Assembly (NCBI GenBank): GCA_004154925.1 | Contig: QJNS01000115.1 | Coordinates: 62,001 to 126,000, forward strand | Length of the DNA stretch: 64,000 nucleotides | Direction of reading: 5' to 3' | Source of the DNA: Monosporascus cannonballus | Taxonomy: Eukaryota; Ascomycota; Sordariomycetes; Xylariales | Shown here: in pieces, positions 51,850 through 63,059 of the stretch | Numbering within the stretch: position 1 is the first letter of the stretch | Layout of the letters: the number at the start of each line of letters is the position of its first letter | Translations under genes and position numbers: made by a program | The notes under the pieces: model-generated | Database searches by the model: none | What the model was told of the DNA's origin: nothing | The model's input: the letters and a program-made list of their open reading frames with translations, nothing else

Positions 51850-54800
51850 ATTCTGAGCAATATTTAATATTATCAAAATGTCAACCAGCACTTAGGAAAC
51901 CTTTACTTAATAATTTTAAGCTCAAATTCGGAAATTAGAAAAAGAAATTCGATAACTTAAGGTTACGCCTACTTAACCCTTTTTCGTTCGCATAAAGCCA
52001 AAAAAACCAGAACCTTATAATAAAAAATGCAACCTTTAAACCTTTTTAATTTAGACACGAATTTATTTTCGTTTTCTAAATCTTAATAACCTAGCGGATA
52101 TAGTCCTAATAATAAAAATATACCTAACAGAAAATACGGGTGATTAATTTGAACCTATTATAAGAAATTTCCTGGAAATAAAAGAAATAAATAAAAAGGA
52201 TTTTACTAATAAAGCTTTTTTAACTTATACCAATTTCGAAAACAAAATATGCGATAATTTCGGTAATCCAGATAAAAAACGATTAACGGCTTAATAACTC
52301 CTATAATTCCGATAAAAAAAATCAATATTTAAATACGTTATAACCTTTAAAAGTTTCGTAATTAAGGCGGAATAAGGAAACGATAAAGCCAATACCCTTA
52401 TTAATATGTTTTATAAGAAATTAAAAATAATTTAAAAAATAAAATTATTTGGATTAAACGATCAATTACCTTAAACCGGTATATTATAAAAATAATTAAG
52501 ATTAATAACCGATAATTTGAAAAACGATAAAAAAGAAAAAGATAATATGCTTTACGTTTAGAATATAAGTCCAACCAGGGGAAAAAACGAGATATACCCT
52601 TTATTTCTTACGGAATAGCACCAGGACTTATGGAATTCGGCGTTATCTATCGATAAAATTGGAACCGGATTAAATGCTTTAATTGTAGTAAAATAAGATA
52701 TAAAGTTTATAAATATAAAAAACTTAAAAAACCATAACAAAATAACTGGATTTTTATACCGGAAAAATAATCCAGAAATAACCAAGAAAACGATAACAAA
52801 ATTATTAATATGATTTAAGCCAAGTACGTAATAACCCTTAAATAAAAAGTTTAATAAGGATTATTATAATAAGAAATTCGACGGGGAATACGAAAAGCCA
52901 AAAAAATAACTTAATAAATATTACGAACATAGTATAAAACGTTATAAAGATAACTATACGAATACCGGGATTAAATAAAAAAGTTTTATCCCGGAATACC
53001 TAATCGATATAGTAAAATATACATTATATACTGTCGACGACGAAAATATCCCGATTACGAAAAATAAAAATAATATATTTACGTACGAATTACCCTAATA
53101 TAATATAAGAAATTCGACTTTTTAAATCGTATCGGGCATAATAAAAATAATAAATAATAGTATCGATAACTTTGAACCATAGCCCCAGAAAATATTTAAT
53201 AACTGGCTAAAACAAAAAGCTGGCCCGAAAAAAAATAATACTTACAAAAAAACCCTTTTTATTATTATAAATAATATAACTATTAAACGGAAAAAGAGTT
53301 AATCCAACGTACGGTAAAAAAGCATTATTAAAAAATTATTACGAATTTTTATTTTCAATTAATATTTATTACGGATCCTTATGAAAAAAAGGCCATTAAA
53401 AAAATATACGTCAATTTACAAAACGTCTCTAGAACTACAACCAAAATAACGTATAATAGGATATAATCGTAAATATAAGAAAATAATTTATTCGATAAAA
53501 GGAAAAATTACAAAAAAACTAGAAATAATTAATACGGCTTAAAGGAATAATATGCCAATAATAATAACAAATATAACAACTTAATACGTTATATATAGAA
53601 ATACAAATAAAATTCGATAAATTCGAATAGAAATTAAAAAAAAGTTATTTATAAAAAAGCCGCAAAATAACGAAATCCAAAAAAGTTAAAGAAAATTTCC
53701 AAAAAAGGCTTTAAACGCGATAATAAAAAAGGTTAACGACCTTATTACTTTGGAAATACGAATCGGAATATATTGGTATATCGCAATAATAAATTACGGA
53801 ATTTTAGGCGAAAATTATATTATACTAAATATAATTAATAAGCTTAAATTATTATGGAAATATAAATTAAAACCCTATATAACGACGAATGCCGAAAGTT
53901 AGGAATTTGCTTATAATAACAGAAAAATTATACGCGAAATTAATTATTTCGAGATTTTTATTAAAAAAGGATATTAAATAATTAATTTCGATATCGTTTT
54001 ATTTGGGAATTACGATATGATCTTAGGATTACTATAAATACGCCAGTACGGAATTTTGATTAACGGAAAAACTGGCCAAATAAAATTCGTTTTATTCCTT
54101 ATTAATAAACAAAAGAAAAAAACAAAATTAAGATTTTAACATTCGATCGATAATAGTAACGAATATAAGCATAAAAATACGATAAATACCTTATTACCTA
54201 AAGGAATAAAATACAAAAAAATAGGTATTAAAGAAAAATATAACGTATTATTATTATTATTAAAGTAAGATTAAAGCAATTAAATAACGATCTAAAATAA
54301 TAAGAATAATAACCCAAAAAATCAAAAAACCTAATTAATATATTACCATAATATTACAAATACGAATAGCTTTTTAAAAAAAATTCCATACGAAATTATT
54401 AAAACATAAAAAATAAAATTATAAAATAATTTTTAAAAAAGATTTTCGACAAAGTTTTACCTTATTTATAACCTTAATAAAAATAAGTTACGCATTTTAA
54501 AAAAAATACTTAAAAAATCGGTTGCAAAAAAATAAATTTAACTTTCGATATTACTAGTAAGATACCTTATATTTTTCGTACCTAAAAAAAATAGGAAATT
54601 ACGATTTGTAATTAATTATTAATAATTAAATAACGTTATTATTAAAAATTAAATATTATTACCCTTAATTACAGAAATAAAAAACCGATTTTACGGAACC
54701 AAATAATTTATAACATTCGCTTTTAAAAATAAATATAACCTTATCCGGATTAATAAAAAATACGAATAAAAAATAACTTTCAAAACAAAATACAAATTAT

Positions 54801-57180
54801 TTAAGTATTTGGTTACATTAATAAAATTTACGAACGTACCAGTAACTTTTTAGCAAATAATTAATTACGTATTACAAAAATACCTCGATATTTTCGTTAT
54901 TTGTTATCTTGACGATATTCTTATTTTCTTAGAAACAGAAAAAGCATACATAAAATACGTTCATAAAGTTTTTTAAGTTTTACAAAACGCAAAGCTACTT
55001 ATTAATACGGAAAAAAATTAATTCCATATACAAAAAGTGGAATATCTGGAACATATTATTACCCCAGAATACATCAAAATAAATCCTAAAAAAATCGCTG
55101 CAATCACAGAATAACAGACGTTAACGATAGTTAAGGAGGTATAGGTATTTCTTAGATTTGCCAACTATTACAAGAAATTCATTCGAAACTTTAGCAAAAT
55201 AACCATACCCTTAACGAATTTTACGAAAAAAAAAAGAATTCAAATAAACGCCAGATACGGAAAAAATATTTTAAAATATTAAAAATACAATTATTAACGA
55301 ATTAATATTAATTATATACGATCCAAACCGCCCCGTTAAATTAAAAACCGATACTTCGAATTACGTATTAAACATAATAATCGGATAACAAAATAATTAA
55401 GGCAAATTACATCTTATTATATTCTTTTCGTATAAATTAAAAGGAACCAAATTTAATTACGGTATTCGAAATAAAAAATTTATAACTATTATTATAGCAT
55501 TTCGGAAGTTTAGGTATTTCTTAAAGGGAAATTTGTACCAAATTAAGATTTATACGGATTATTAAAAATTTTACCCGATTTACCACGATTAAAGAATTTA
55601 TAAAATAATAACTTTAATACGTAAAAAAATTAACGAATTTCGACTTCGTTATTATCTATAAAAAAATCAGAAAATAGCAAAACAAATATTTTTAACAAAC
55701 GACCAAACCTTAAAAAAAATTGGTTAAAGTTAGCCATATAATTTTTAATACCATTATAGACGGACATTTACGTTTACGACAAATTACGACAATTCGGGTA
55801 ATACCTTGCGATATGTACCAGAAAATTTAATAGCATAACGACGGTCTCCCAGAAAACCAAAGAACGGACAAAATACAAATTCTAGAAAAATATCAGAAAA
55901 ATCTAGTACAAAAAATATACGAACATTAGTTACATAGATATCCAAAAATCCACAAAACCCTAAAACAACTTTAACGCATATATTTCTTTTTTAGAATAAA
56001 ATTAATAATATAGAAAATCATACGACAATACGACGTTTACGCCAAAGCAAAGACTCGACGATATAAGCCATACGGAAAACTATAACCATTATTAATCGCA
56101 AAGTAATTATAGTATTTAATTACATTTAACTTTATTACCAAACTTCTTATATTAAAAAATCCAACTACGGGAATATATTACGATAATATCTTTGTAATCG
56201 TCGATCGATTCACAAAATTTTCCTATTTTTTACCATATCATAAGGACATAAATACCGAACAACTGGTATACATTTTCTTTAGAAACATTTTTAATATATA
56301 CGGATTACCAATAGAAATTATATCAAATAAGGGATCGACATTCGTATTTAAATTTTAATAAGGCTTAATGATACAAATAAACCTAAATTCCAAATTATCC
56401 AGCGCATTTAAACCATAAATAGATAAATAAATAAACCGAATAAATTAAACTTTAAAAGTTTACTTATTATATTATATTAATTACGAACAAAATAACTAAA
56501 TTAAAAAGTTACCAATTGTTTAATTAGCTTATAACATTAATTATCACGAAAATATTAAAACAATATTTGCAAACGTAAATTTTGGTTTTATTCCAGAAAT
56601 TTACAGAAAAATACGCGATAACGGCTTAATTAATATCAAAATAATCCTTACGTTAAAATAATTACAACAATTACATCAAGAGATAAAAATAAAACTGGAA
56701 TTTGTACGATATCAAATAAATAAATACTATAACTAGAAAAGGTTAAAAAAACCAATTTTTAAAAAAGGGGAAATAATTTTTTTCGTTACAAAAAATATTC
56801 AAATAAAATAACCTAACAAAAAACTCGATTTCAAATATATCAGTCCATACAAAATCGCCAAGAAAATCTCAGAAAATAATTATTAATTAGAACTTCCACC
56901 AAAAGTCAAATTTTATCCAATTTTTCATATTTCTTTACTTAAATTAATAACAAATACAATCAAAGTGCATACGGCACAGAACGATATAAAAGTAAAAAAC
57001 AAACAGGTATATAAAGTAGAAAAAATCTTCGATATACGAAAACAAAACGGATTTACTTAATACCTAATTAAATAAAAAAGTACCCAAATTCCGAGAACAC
57101 CTAGGAACCCGCCAAAAACCTTACTAACGCTTAACGCCTATTAAAGAACTTTTACCAATAACGACGGACGTATTCTAATT
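51850..57180 (+). pseudogene. gag-pol of chromovirus copy 4
   Basis: Broken plus-strand coding region parallel to copy 1 along its length. Reverse transcriptase strings are visible near 54570-54900, including YLDDI followed by LIFLE near 54907. Integrase strings lie near 56160-56420 (YDNIFVIVDRF, DKQIN), and a chromodomain-like end near 57000-57120 (YKVEKIFDIRK). Stops are TAA/TAG. Ends are approximate. Confidence 0.82.
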
Positions 57181-57720
57181 AACGGTTGACCAATTAATAA
57201 CCGGAATATCGGGCTAGTTAATTACGATTTACATTAACGTAATAACCGTAACGGCAGCTTTTAACTGTTTTTGTTCTTAACGTTTTTATTTCTTTAACTT
57301 ATTTAACAATTAAAACTTATGTTATACTATAATAATGTTTTTCGAACGAATTAACGCCTTTTATTTACTTAAACGAATAAAAGAAAAAAAATTTATTTAT
57401 CTTTTCCTAATGTTTACGTTAAGCCTTAAAATAAAGCCGCTAAAGCTTTAATAATCGCTTTTCGGCAAACGCTTTTTCGCGTTCTAAGCGTTAATACTTA
57501 CGATAAATATTCTGCAAAAAAAATAGATACGCCGGTATTATCATAAGATCGGCTTCGATTAACATATTCCTTATACCTTAAGATATTTTCCATTATTTTA
57601 TATCTTATGTTTTTTAAAAAGTAATAAAAGCAAAACATAATTTCGTAACCAAATTCGTTAAAGGTTTTTACGAAATTAATACGATAAACGGTAAAAGAAC
57701 GGAGAATACGACAAATTTTG
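57140..57720 (-). pseudogene. Antisense Zn2Cys6-like ORF in copy 4
   Basis: Opposite strand to pol, in the same place as in copies 1-3. Residues at 57543-57632 read C-FY-Y-x6-Y-x8-Y-KE-Y-x6-Y-D, the same six-position spacing with one Cys left. After a frame change at a T run near 57510 the reading continues RLEREKAFAEKRLLKL, a coiled-coil-like stretch. The copy belongs to a different LTR subfamily and the sequence around the cysteine positions differs strongly from copy 1, yet the spacing is exact. More broken than the other three; ends approximate. Confidence 0.6.
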
Positions 57721-57816
57721 GAAATACGAAACGATATAATTAAAAGTAAAAAGAAGGATATTTACTAAACAAAAAAAAGAAATTTTAAGGGCAAAATTTA
57801 AGGAAGGGGGAGATCG

Positions 57817-58205
57817 TATTACGACCCGACAAACTCCGGTTTTAAAAAACGGTCAAGCAGAAATATACGGGCCACCTTCTGGGTTACGTAATAATAATCA
57901 CTGCCAAGCTAATAATCATCAATAATTAAAGGTAATCCCAAATAATTATAATTATTATTAACGGTATAATCATAAGTATTTAAGCCAAAAAGGATAAAAA
58001 TATATACGTTTATTAATTCCATAATTTAGATAATTTCAGTTTGTAATACTTATTAATATTAAATGTTTGCAATATATATCGCACTTTTGGCGTTACGAAA
58101 CGTAATACGTTACTATATTTATTGCTCAAATTCCCACGATATTCCTGCTAACATAAACCCGTCGACTTAAGGTTTAATAATTGGTTAAACCGCCTAGCCG
58201 TCATA
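57817..58205 (+). repeat. 3' LTR of copy 4
   Basis: 389 bp, same length as its 5' partner, starting TATTACGACCCGAC and ending CCGTCATA, followed by TSD CCACT. It is preceded by the purine tract AAGGAAGGGGGAGA. Confidence 0.9.
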
Positions 58206-58427
58206 CCACTTTAATAACCATTATCTGGTCGGGCGCGAACGGGTTAAGTAAAGCGGTGAAAAAAATCCGGTATAAGCATCCTAAATGCAAAGACCTTAAA
58301 TTTAAATATTTGGACCATTTCCGGAGCCATATTTAAAGGATTTATGGTGTTATTCTGCGGTCGTTAAAACAAGTGAGGCAAAGGCGATTTCGCAAGGCGA
58401 AACATCGCCGGATGGTAAAAGCCAAGT
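58206..58427 (+). pseudogene. DUF3435-family gene, C-terminal zinc-finger part (fragment 3)
   Basis: Continuation of the broken gene after copy 4. It reads a Tyr (from TGT) then KHPKCKDLKFKYLDHFRSH, then GVILRSLKQVRQRRFRKAKHRRMVKAK and a TAA. The pattern C-x4-C ... DHFRSH ... HG, followed by a basic tail, is what I know from the C-terminus of FluG/DUF3435-type proteins. The first Cys is mutated to Tyr and a His to Tyr, both RIP-type changes. Stop at about 58425-58427. Confidence 0.7.
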
Positions 58428-58469
58428 AAAGGAACGATGGAAGGACCAAGCACTGCAACCATCTCCAGG

Positions 58470-58781
58470 CTGCGCTTTTCTTGACGTTCCTTATCATCTT
58501 GCACCACGATTCCATCTTACAAAAGCGGCTGGGTTCAGTCTGCCCTATAAACTTGAGGGATGTCGTACGAGGAAAGGACGTTCCCGTACTGTCGACCGGC
58601 CGTAACGAACGATCACTTCGACCGCCAGCATTTTCGAAAGATAGAGGAGCCCAAGAGATTAGTGTCCTGCAAGTATCCTAAGTGCAAGAAGGGAGTAAAA
58701 CTAGACTACTTAGATCATTTTAGGAACTATGTACAGACGGTTCACGGTGTTACACTTAGACGTTCCCAACGTTTAGCGTAA
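58470..58781 (+). pseudogene. Second copy of the DUF3435 C-terminal C2H2-like module
   Basis: An open frame at 58560-58781 contains ERTFPYCRPAV, NDHFDRQHF, SCKYPKCKKG, LDYLDHFRNY and VHGVTLR, closely similar to fragment 3 but much less mutated. In the next frame just upstream CPINLRD may be its first Cys pair, implying a one-base shift near 58550. It lies directly after the first module, so it is either a tandem duplicate or the tail of a second DUF3435 gene. Zn-binding Cys and His are mostly intact here. Confidence 0.6.
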
Positions 58782-58785
58782 ATCC

Positions 58786-59620
58786 TATGCAAAGATCTTT
58801 AATTGAGAATATTTAGAGGCCCTATAACGAGCTCGTACGTCCCAGGTGAAATTTAGCAATGCTGACTATATAAGCTCAAGAAGCTCACAAATAAGGCCAT
58901 ACAGATATTTAATACAAGAGAATGTCTAGATTTCTAATTATCTACCTTGGAGATTAGGCAATAATACCCCCCAAGCCATACCAACCCATTAGGGGTCGAG
59001 AGCAATAGCAACTTGGTTAAATAGCATAATCGCCAGTTTCCCCTCAATAAGCGACGGCATATTAGAGTATTGGGGGAAAATGAACCAAAAGTCGGCACGA
59101 AAAGTCGGCTCCAACGACGTCGGTTCGGAGGTACACCTGTGTGATATACGGTTAACTCCCATAGGCACTTAACCGAGGTTAAGACGATATTCTCGAGGCA
59201 GTTCACTTTCTTTTCGTCGAATCGAGAGATCAAGCACATAACATTATGGTGATGCCGCTACGGGAGAGACTAAAGTGGTTGGTAAAGGTAATACCTCCAG
59301 TAACCCCTCCAAAGCAAAATCCTCTCCCTGCCACCTAGGGGACCAAGATATCTTGCGTATTATCCATCGTAGCATGAGATTCTTTCGAACGAGGTCCTCC
59401 GGAAACTCGAAAAAATGCGGCCAAATGAAGTTACCCTCCCGCTTATAAGGCCCACGTAAATACTCCATCCATATCGCATTCTTTACTCTTATTTTAGTAC
59501 TTCAGTATAATGATTTTATATCGGTTAATGTTTTGGCGTATAGCTGTGCTCGCCGAACAACTCGATTTTCTGTATAATAAACCTCGCTTATGTTACGGTG
59601 CCTAACATGTTAATATAAAT
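58786..59620. other. Balanced-GC stretch without recognisable gene
   Basis: Two minus-strand frames lie end to end (59244-59468 and 58934-59239; 74 and 101 codons), which could be pieces of one decayed gene. I recognise no domain in either, and composition is ordinary. Nothing further can be supported. Confidence 0.4.
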
Positions 59621-59624
59621 GAAA

Positions 59625-59885
59625 ATTTTTCTTGCGGGATTGGCTTATAAAAAAGAAAATTTTTAAGGATTTAGAACTCGTAAGATATATAATATCGTAA
59701 AAGATGTTTTTTACGAGGTTAACTAAAGAAAGAGAAATATCATAAGAATTATAAATTCGTAAGATATAAAACCTTTTATGAAATTTTTTTTGCAAGGTTT
59801 GCTAATAAAAGAGAAATATCGTAAAAATGATAGGTTCGTAAGATATAGGACTTCCTACGAGGTTCCTTTTACGAGGTATCTCTTA
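59625..59885 (+). repeat. Imperfect tandem repeat, about 77-bp units, three copies
   Basis: AT-rich tract in which TTCGTAAGATATA, AAAGAGAAATATCGTAA and TTTTTTACGAGGTT-like strings recur at about 77-bp spacing (GTAAGATATA near 59686, 59759 and 59836). A fourth partial unit follows with TACGAGG strings. Not RIP-typical, since TG, CA and GG steps remain. Confidence 0.65.
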
Positions 59886-59889
59886 AGTT

Positions 59890-60364
59890 TAGTTCAAATA
59901 ATGTTAAAAATAAACTCTCTTACGAGATTTTTCCTATGAGCTCCGGTTCTATGAAAAGCCCTTTTTTTTATCCCTTGCGTCTCCCCCCTCGCTTCGCCCC
60001 CTTACTTCAATTCACGAAACCTCCTGGGAGCCCCTCCCGAAAGATCACTGTTCTGACACCCCGCTGACAGCACTCCACCCACGTTTGTTCACAATGCCGA
60101 AGAATGACAGACGTCCGGAACATCCCCTTACCAGTCACGTCCCAGGGAACTATCACAGACTATTATGTGTTCCTCTTCATACAAGGGACCCTTTGGCCAG
60201 ATATCTCATCCTTTATATTCACGCAAAAGTGACTTCTCTAGCAGGCCACTGTTACAGTAGAAGGCGAAATGGGTTTCGCTGGTTTTTTAGTCAACTTTTT
60301 AAAGGACCGCGGGGTTAACCTGTGGCTTGTGTGGCTTTGTAGAACATAACTTGTAGTAGGGAGG
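59890..60364. other. Intergenic stretch, no gene recognised
   Basis: Contains a C-rich strip (59985-60060) and a 77-codon plus frame at 60085-60318 without recognisable content. No supported feature. Confidence 0.4.
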
Positions 60365-60366
60365 TA

Positions 60367-60605
60367 CAGTGGGGGGCAATTAAAATCTACCCTCCCTCAT
60401 GTACTCAACACAACAACACCACGGGCAGCAGGATGCATTAAATAGCAATTTCCCTAGTATTTTGTATACCAACTGGCTGCTTGTAACACTGCCCCATTTT
60501 GCAGTTGCGTTATGCTTCGGAACGCTATTGTACGCGTTGTTATGGGGTTGGAAAAAGGGAGGGGGAAATACCTGAAGGGGGTTAGATTTTAATTGCAGCC
60601 CACTG
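60367..60605. mobile_element. TA-flanked MITE, 239 bp
   Basis: Ends are inverted repeats of about 38 bp that start CAGTGG and include GCAATTAAAATCTA on the left and TAGATTTTAATTGC on the right. TA flanks both sides (60365-60366 and 60606-60607). CAGTGG-type ends with TA duplication are typical of Tc1/mariner-derived MITEs. No coding capacity: the minus frame at 60380-60610 is incidental. It is not RIP-mutated. Confidence 0.85.
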
Positions 60606-60744
60606 TACATAAGGGACTAATGCCTAAACAAAGGTAGAGCTGGCTTTTTACAGCACCCACTGCTAATCCCCCGCCCGCCTCGTCAAAAGGTGCCATCTTC
60701 TTTCCATCCTTCTTCCTCTTCCATTCCCGCCAGAGTCAGCTCTC

Positions 60745-61145
60745 GTGCCAGCCACGATCATGGCGCCGCAACTGGATGCTGCACTGCATATTCTGATCAG
60801 AACTCTGCTAACAGAAGGGTTTAAGACCAGTCTAATAGCCTCAGAAGCCTCGTGTACCGTGTGCGCCGTCCAGAGAATCCGTCTAGAGAGACAACAATCC
60901 GAAATGCCCACCCGAAGAACAGCCCGCGTCGGCCGCCGCAGCTGCATGACATCAACCATACGGAAAGCCCTCTGTGATATCTTAGCCGAACAGCTATACA
61001 TGTATTGATGCGAGATGGTAGACTTCCTCTATCGTAACTTTAGCAAAAAGACATCGGAAAGATCGATCGGTCGGACCCTGCGATCGATAGGCTGGACGAG
61101 AATAACGATCCGTCGCATCGCACAACACTGCGATAAGGTTGTCCG
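60745..61145 (+). pseudogene. Truncated Tc1/mariner-type transposase (N-terminal part)
   Basis: Reads as the DNA-binding half of a fungal Tc1/mariner (IS630-related) transposase: MAPQLDAALHILI, GFKTSLIASEASCTVCAVQRI, MPTRRTARVGRR, IRKALCDILAEQ, then after a TGA at 61009-61011 CEMVDFLYRNFSKKTSERS, IGRTLRSIGWTR and IRRIAQH. The helix-turn-helix content and the RSIGRTLRSIGW phrase are characteristic. Two ATGs, 60745 and 60769, are possible starts. The TGA most simply derives from CGA (Arg) by C to T. After about 61145 the similarity stops; no DDE catalytic half (VDESG... region) is found, so the gene is truncated. No terminal repeats were found around it. Confidence 0.75.
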
Positions 61146-61149
61146 CTTT

Positions 61150-63059
61150 ATACGTTTGGCAAGTGGGTAGATTGGCACTTTAATAAGGCTCTGGCGAGTG
61201 TTTAGGGCACCGCCCTTCGCAATGTGCAAGACTGGCCCCGCACTTCTTCTGATTGGCTTCCACCAATCGTGCAGGGCGACCTTGGACGCTGCTTCAGGTA
61301 CTACGTACATGGGCTGACATATGCCGACAGCTGGTTGACTCCGCTAATCTAATCGTCATTCGGCCGGGTGTACTTTTGCCCGGTACAGCGGAACCCCACA
61401 GACATCCAAACCAACTCTCGAGGTCAACTCTGGATCTTCTTGAAATGTACGTTTTATGTCGCTTCTCGCGGCGGATCTCCTTTCGCTCCTGCAGCCGAGC
61501 GTCAACGGAAAATCCTCCCCAGATCGCGTACAATAAACCGAGTCCTACTTGCAATTACCTAGACCGTACATTAGCATACACCTAGTCTACAACACCACGG
61601 GAGGGTTACACTGCACAAAAATCCGTCCAATGGGCTTACGACAAGTCAGCGGGTTTGAGGCCAGAACTGTTGTGATCCAGTCTTCCCAGGATTGGTAGCC
61701 ACCCTATGCCGTCGCGCATCTTTGTTGTGGAATGCGCGTCGTTGCCCTATCCGTCGGTTGGTCTCTAGAACTGACACGTGGATCTCAGGGCCGTGGACGA
61801 CACATCACACGCACTGCGGGTTTCAGGAGCGATTAGCTGCCGACGACAAGGTCAAGTGGATCGGGGACAGCAGGAGCTCGGGCATCGCATGGAAGCATAG
61901 GATTCAGCACAGCAAGGATGGCTGCAGCCACTTAGAGACAGGTGTCACGAACAACAATGGGGGATTTTAACGCCTTCGTCGGATGCGTGTTGGGCTATCG
62001 AGGGTGACCTCATGTACCTATCTCATTGCTGCGTATTTGCGGGCAAATACGCTAGCCAACCGGACCGCTGCTGTACAGTCGCTAGCGAAATCGGTTTCCT
62101 CCCAAAGACACAGCTGAATTCTCTGCGCACAGGCTGTGGCCCCACACTCGGCGCTGACGCAGTGCCTGTCTCTCCATCCAACGTACCGAGCTGACCACGG
62201 CACCACTGACGCCGTTTCCGACTTTTCGCATCAAAATGTATCGGCATGAGCCTGCACTGCGCCCACTACGCCTACTGCCATTGCTTTGTCAAGCTCTACC
62301 ACCGGCAAACAAAATCGACAGCCATTCCCTTGGTATATTCCGGGGCTAGCATGCTGCAGCCATGCAATTGAAATACGTACAAGTAAATCTTCCTCGGCAT
62401 TGTGGCCTGGAGACTGAATGCGGCGGTATGAACTCCAATGGTGTGGTAGCACAGGCAGTAACGAATCAATTCAATGCAAAATCACCCCATTGCAGTGGGG
62501 GTGGCTCTCTGCTATGCAGTTCTCGGTCCGCTGGCTGCGTACCGGGGGGGCGCCAAAAGCGGATACAGCACGACGGATGCGAGACGAGAAAACGCAACTC
62601 TTCGATTACCGACGTAATGACAACCTATTCTCAAGTCTATTCGTCGAGGAAGCAAAGCGCCTTCAGGAAGACGCAATGCCGAGACAGCCACCTGAGACGT
62701 GGTAGTAGGCTGCTCATCGAGTGCCGTGCCACAGGCGGTTCGCAAGCATCAGCTCGGCGATACAACCATGCGATATTCTGCTCCTGTGCCCACCAACATG
62801 CAATGATAATCGCTCTCGGTAAACAACGCCCAAAGCGCATGCTATTGTGTGTCGAAAGGGGATTCGGTTCGATGTGCTTGGCTGAAGTGCACCAAATTTT
62901 GCTCATATACAGCAGTCACATTCAATACAAATTTTGCTCATTTCTCTCGATCCTTCGCCAGCCTTCGCGGGAAGCAATCCCGAGTGAAGCCAGAAACGCC
63001 AGCCCCGACCACAAGGCAATTCTCCTGTACGTCTTTAGCAGCTAGCTGCTGTCGATACA
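61150..63059. other. About 1.9 kb without a recognisable gene
   Basis: Balanced composition with many overlapping frames on both strands. The longest, 62362-63045 plus (227 codons), has no recognisable domain and is overlapped by four minus frames. A perfect 10-bp inverted repeat with a 2-nt spacer (GCGTATTTGC, GG, GCAAATACGC) is at 62031-62052. A GDFNAFVG string near 61955 recalls the endonuclease of LINE elements, but nothing around it agrees. Confidence 0.4.

Larger units (their letters stand above)
51429..58205 (+). mobile_element. Chromovirus (Ty3/Gypsy) copy 4, complete, RIP-degraded
   Basis: 6,777 bp on the plus strand with two 389-bp LTRs and target duplication CCACT (51424-51428 and 58206-58210). 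It splits the DUF3435 gene just before its C-terminal zinc-finger part. It is a third LTR subfamily: the U3 differs from copies 1/3 and from copy 2, while the U5 side is shared. The internal gag-pol and the antisense frame match the other copies. Confidence 0.92.

Noticed and set aside
35392..58781. A complete Starship giant transposon
   Set aside because: Only a captain-family relic is present. I find no terminal repeats, target duplication or cargo, and the surrounding elements are independent retrotransposons.
61940..61990. GDFNAFVG string resembling a LINE endonuclease motif
   Set aside because: No other endonuclease or reverse-transcriptase motifs nearby, and the frame stops soon after.
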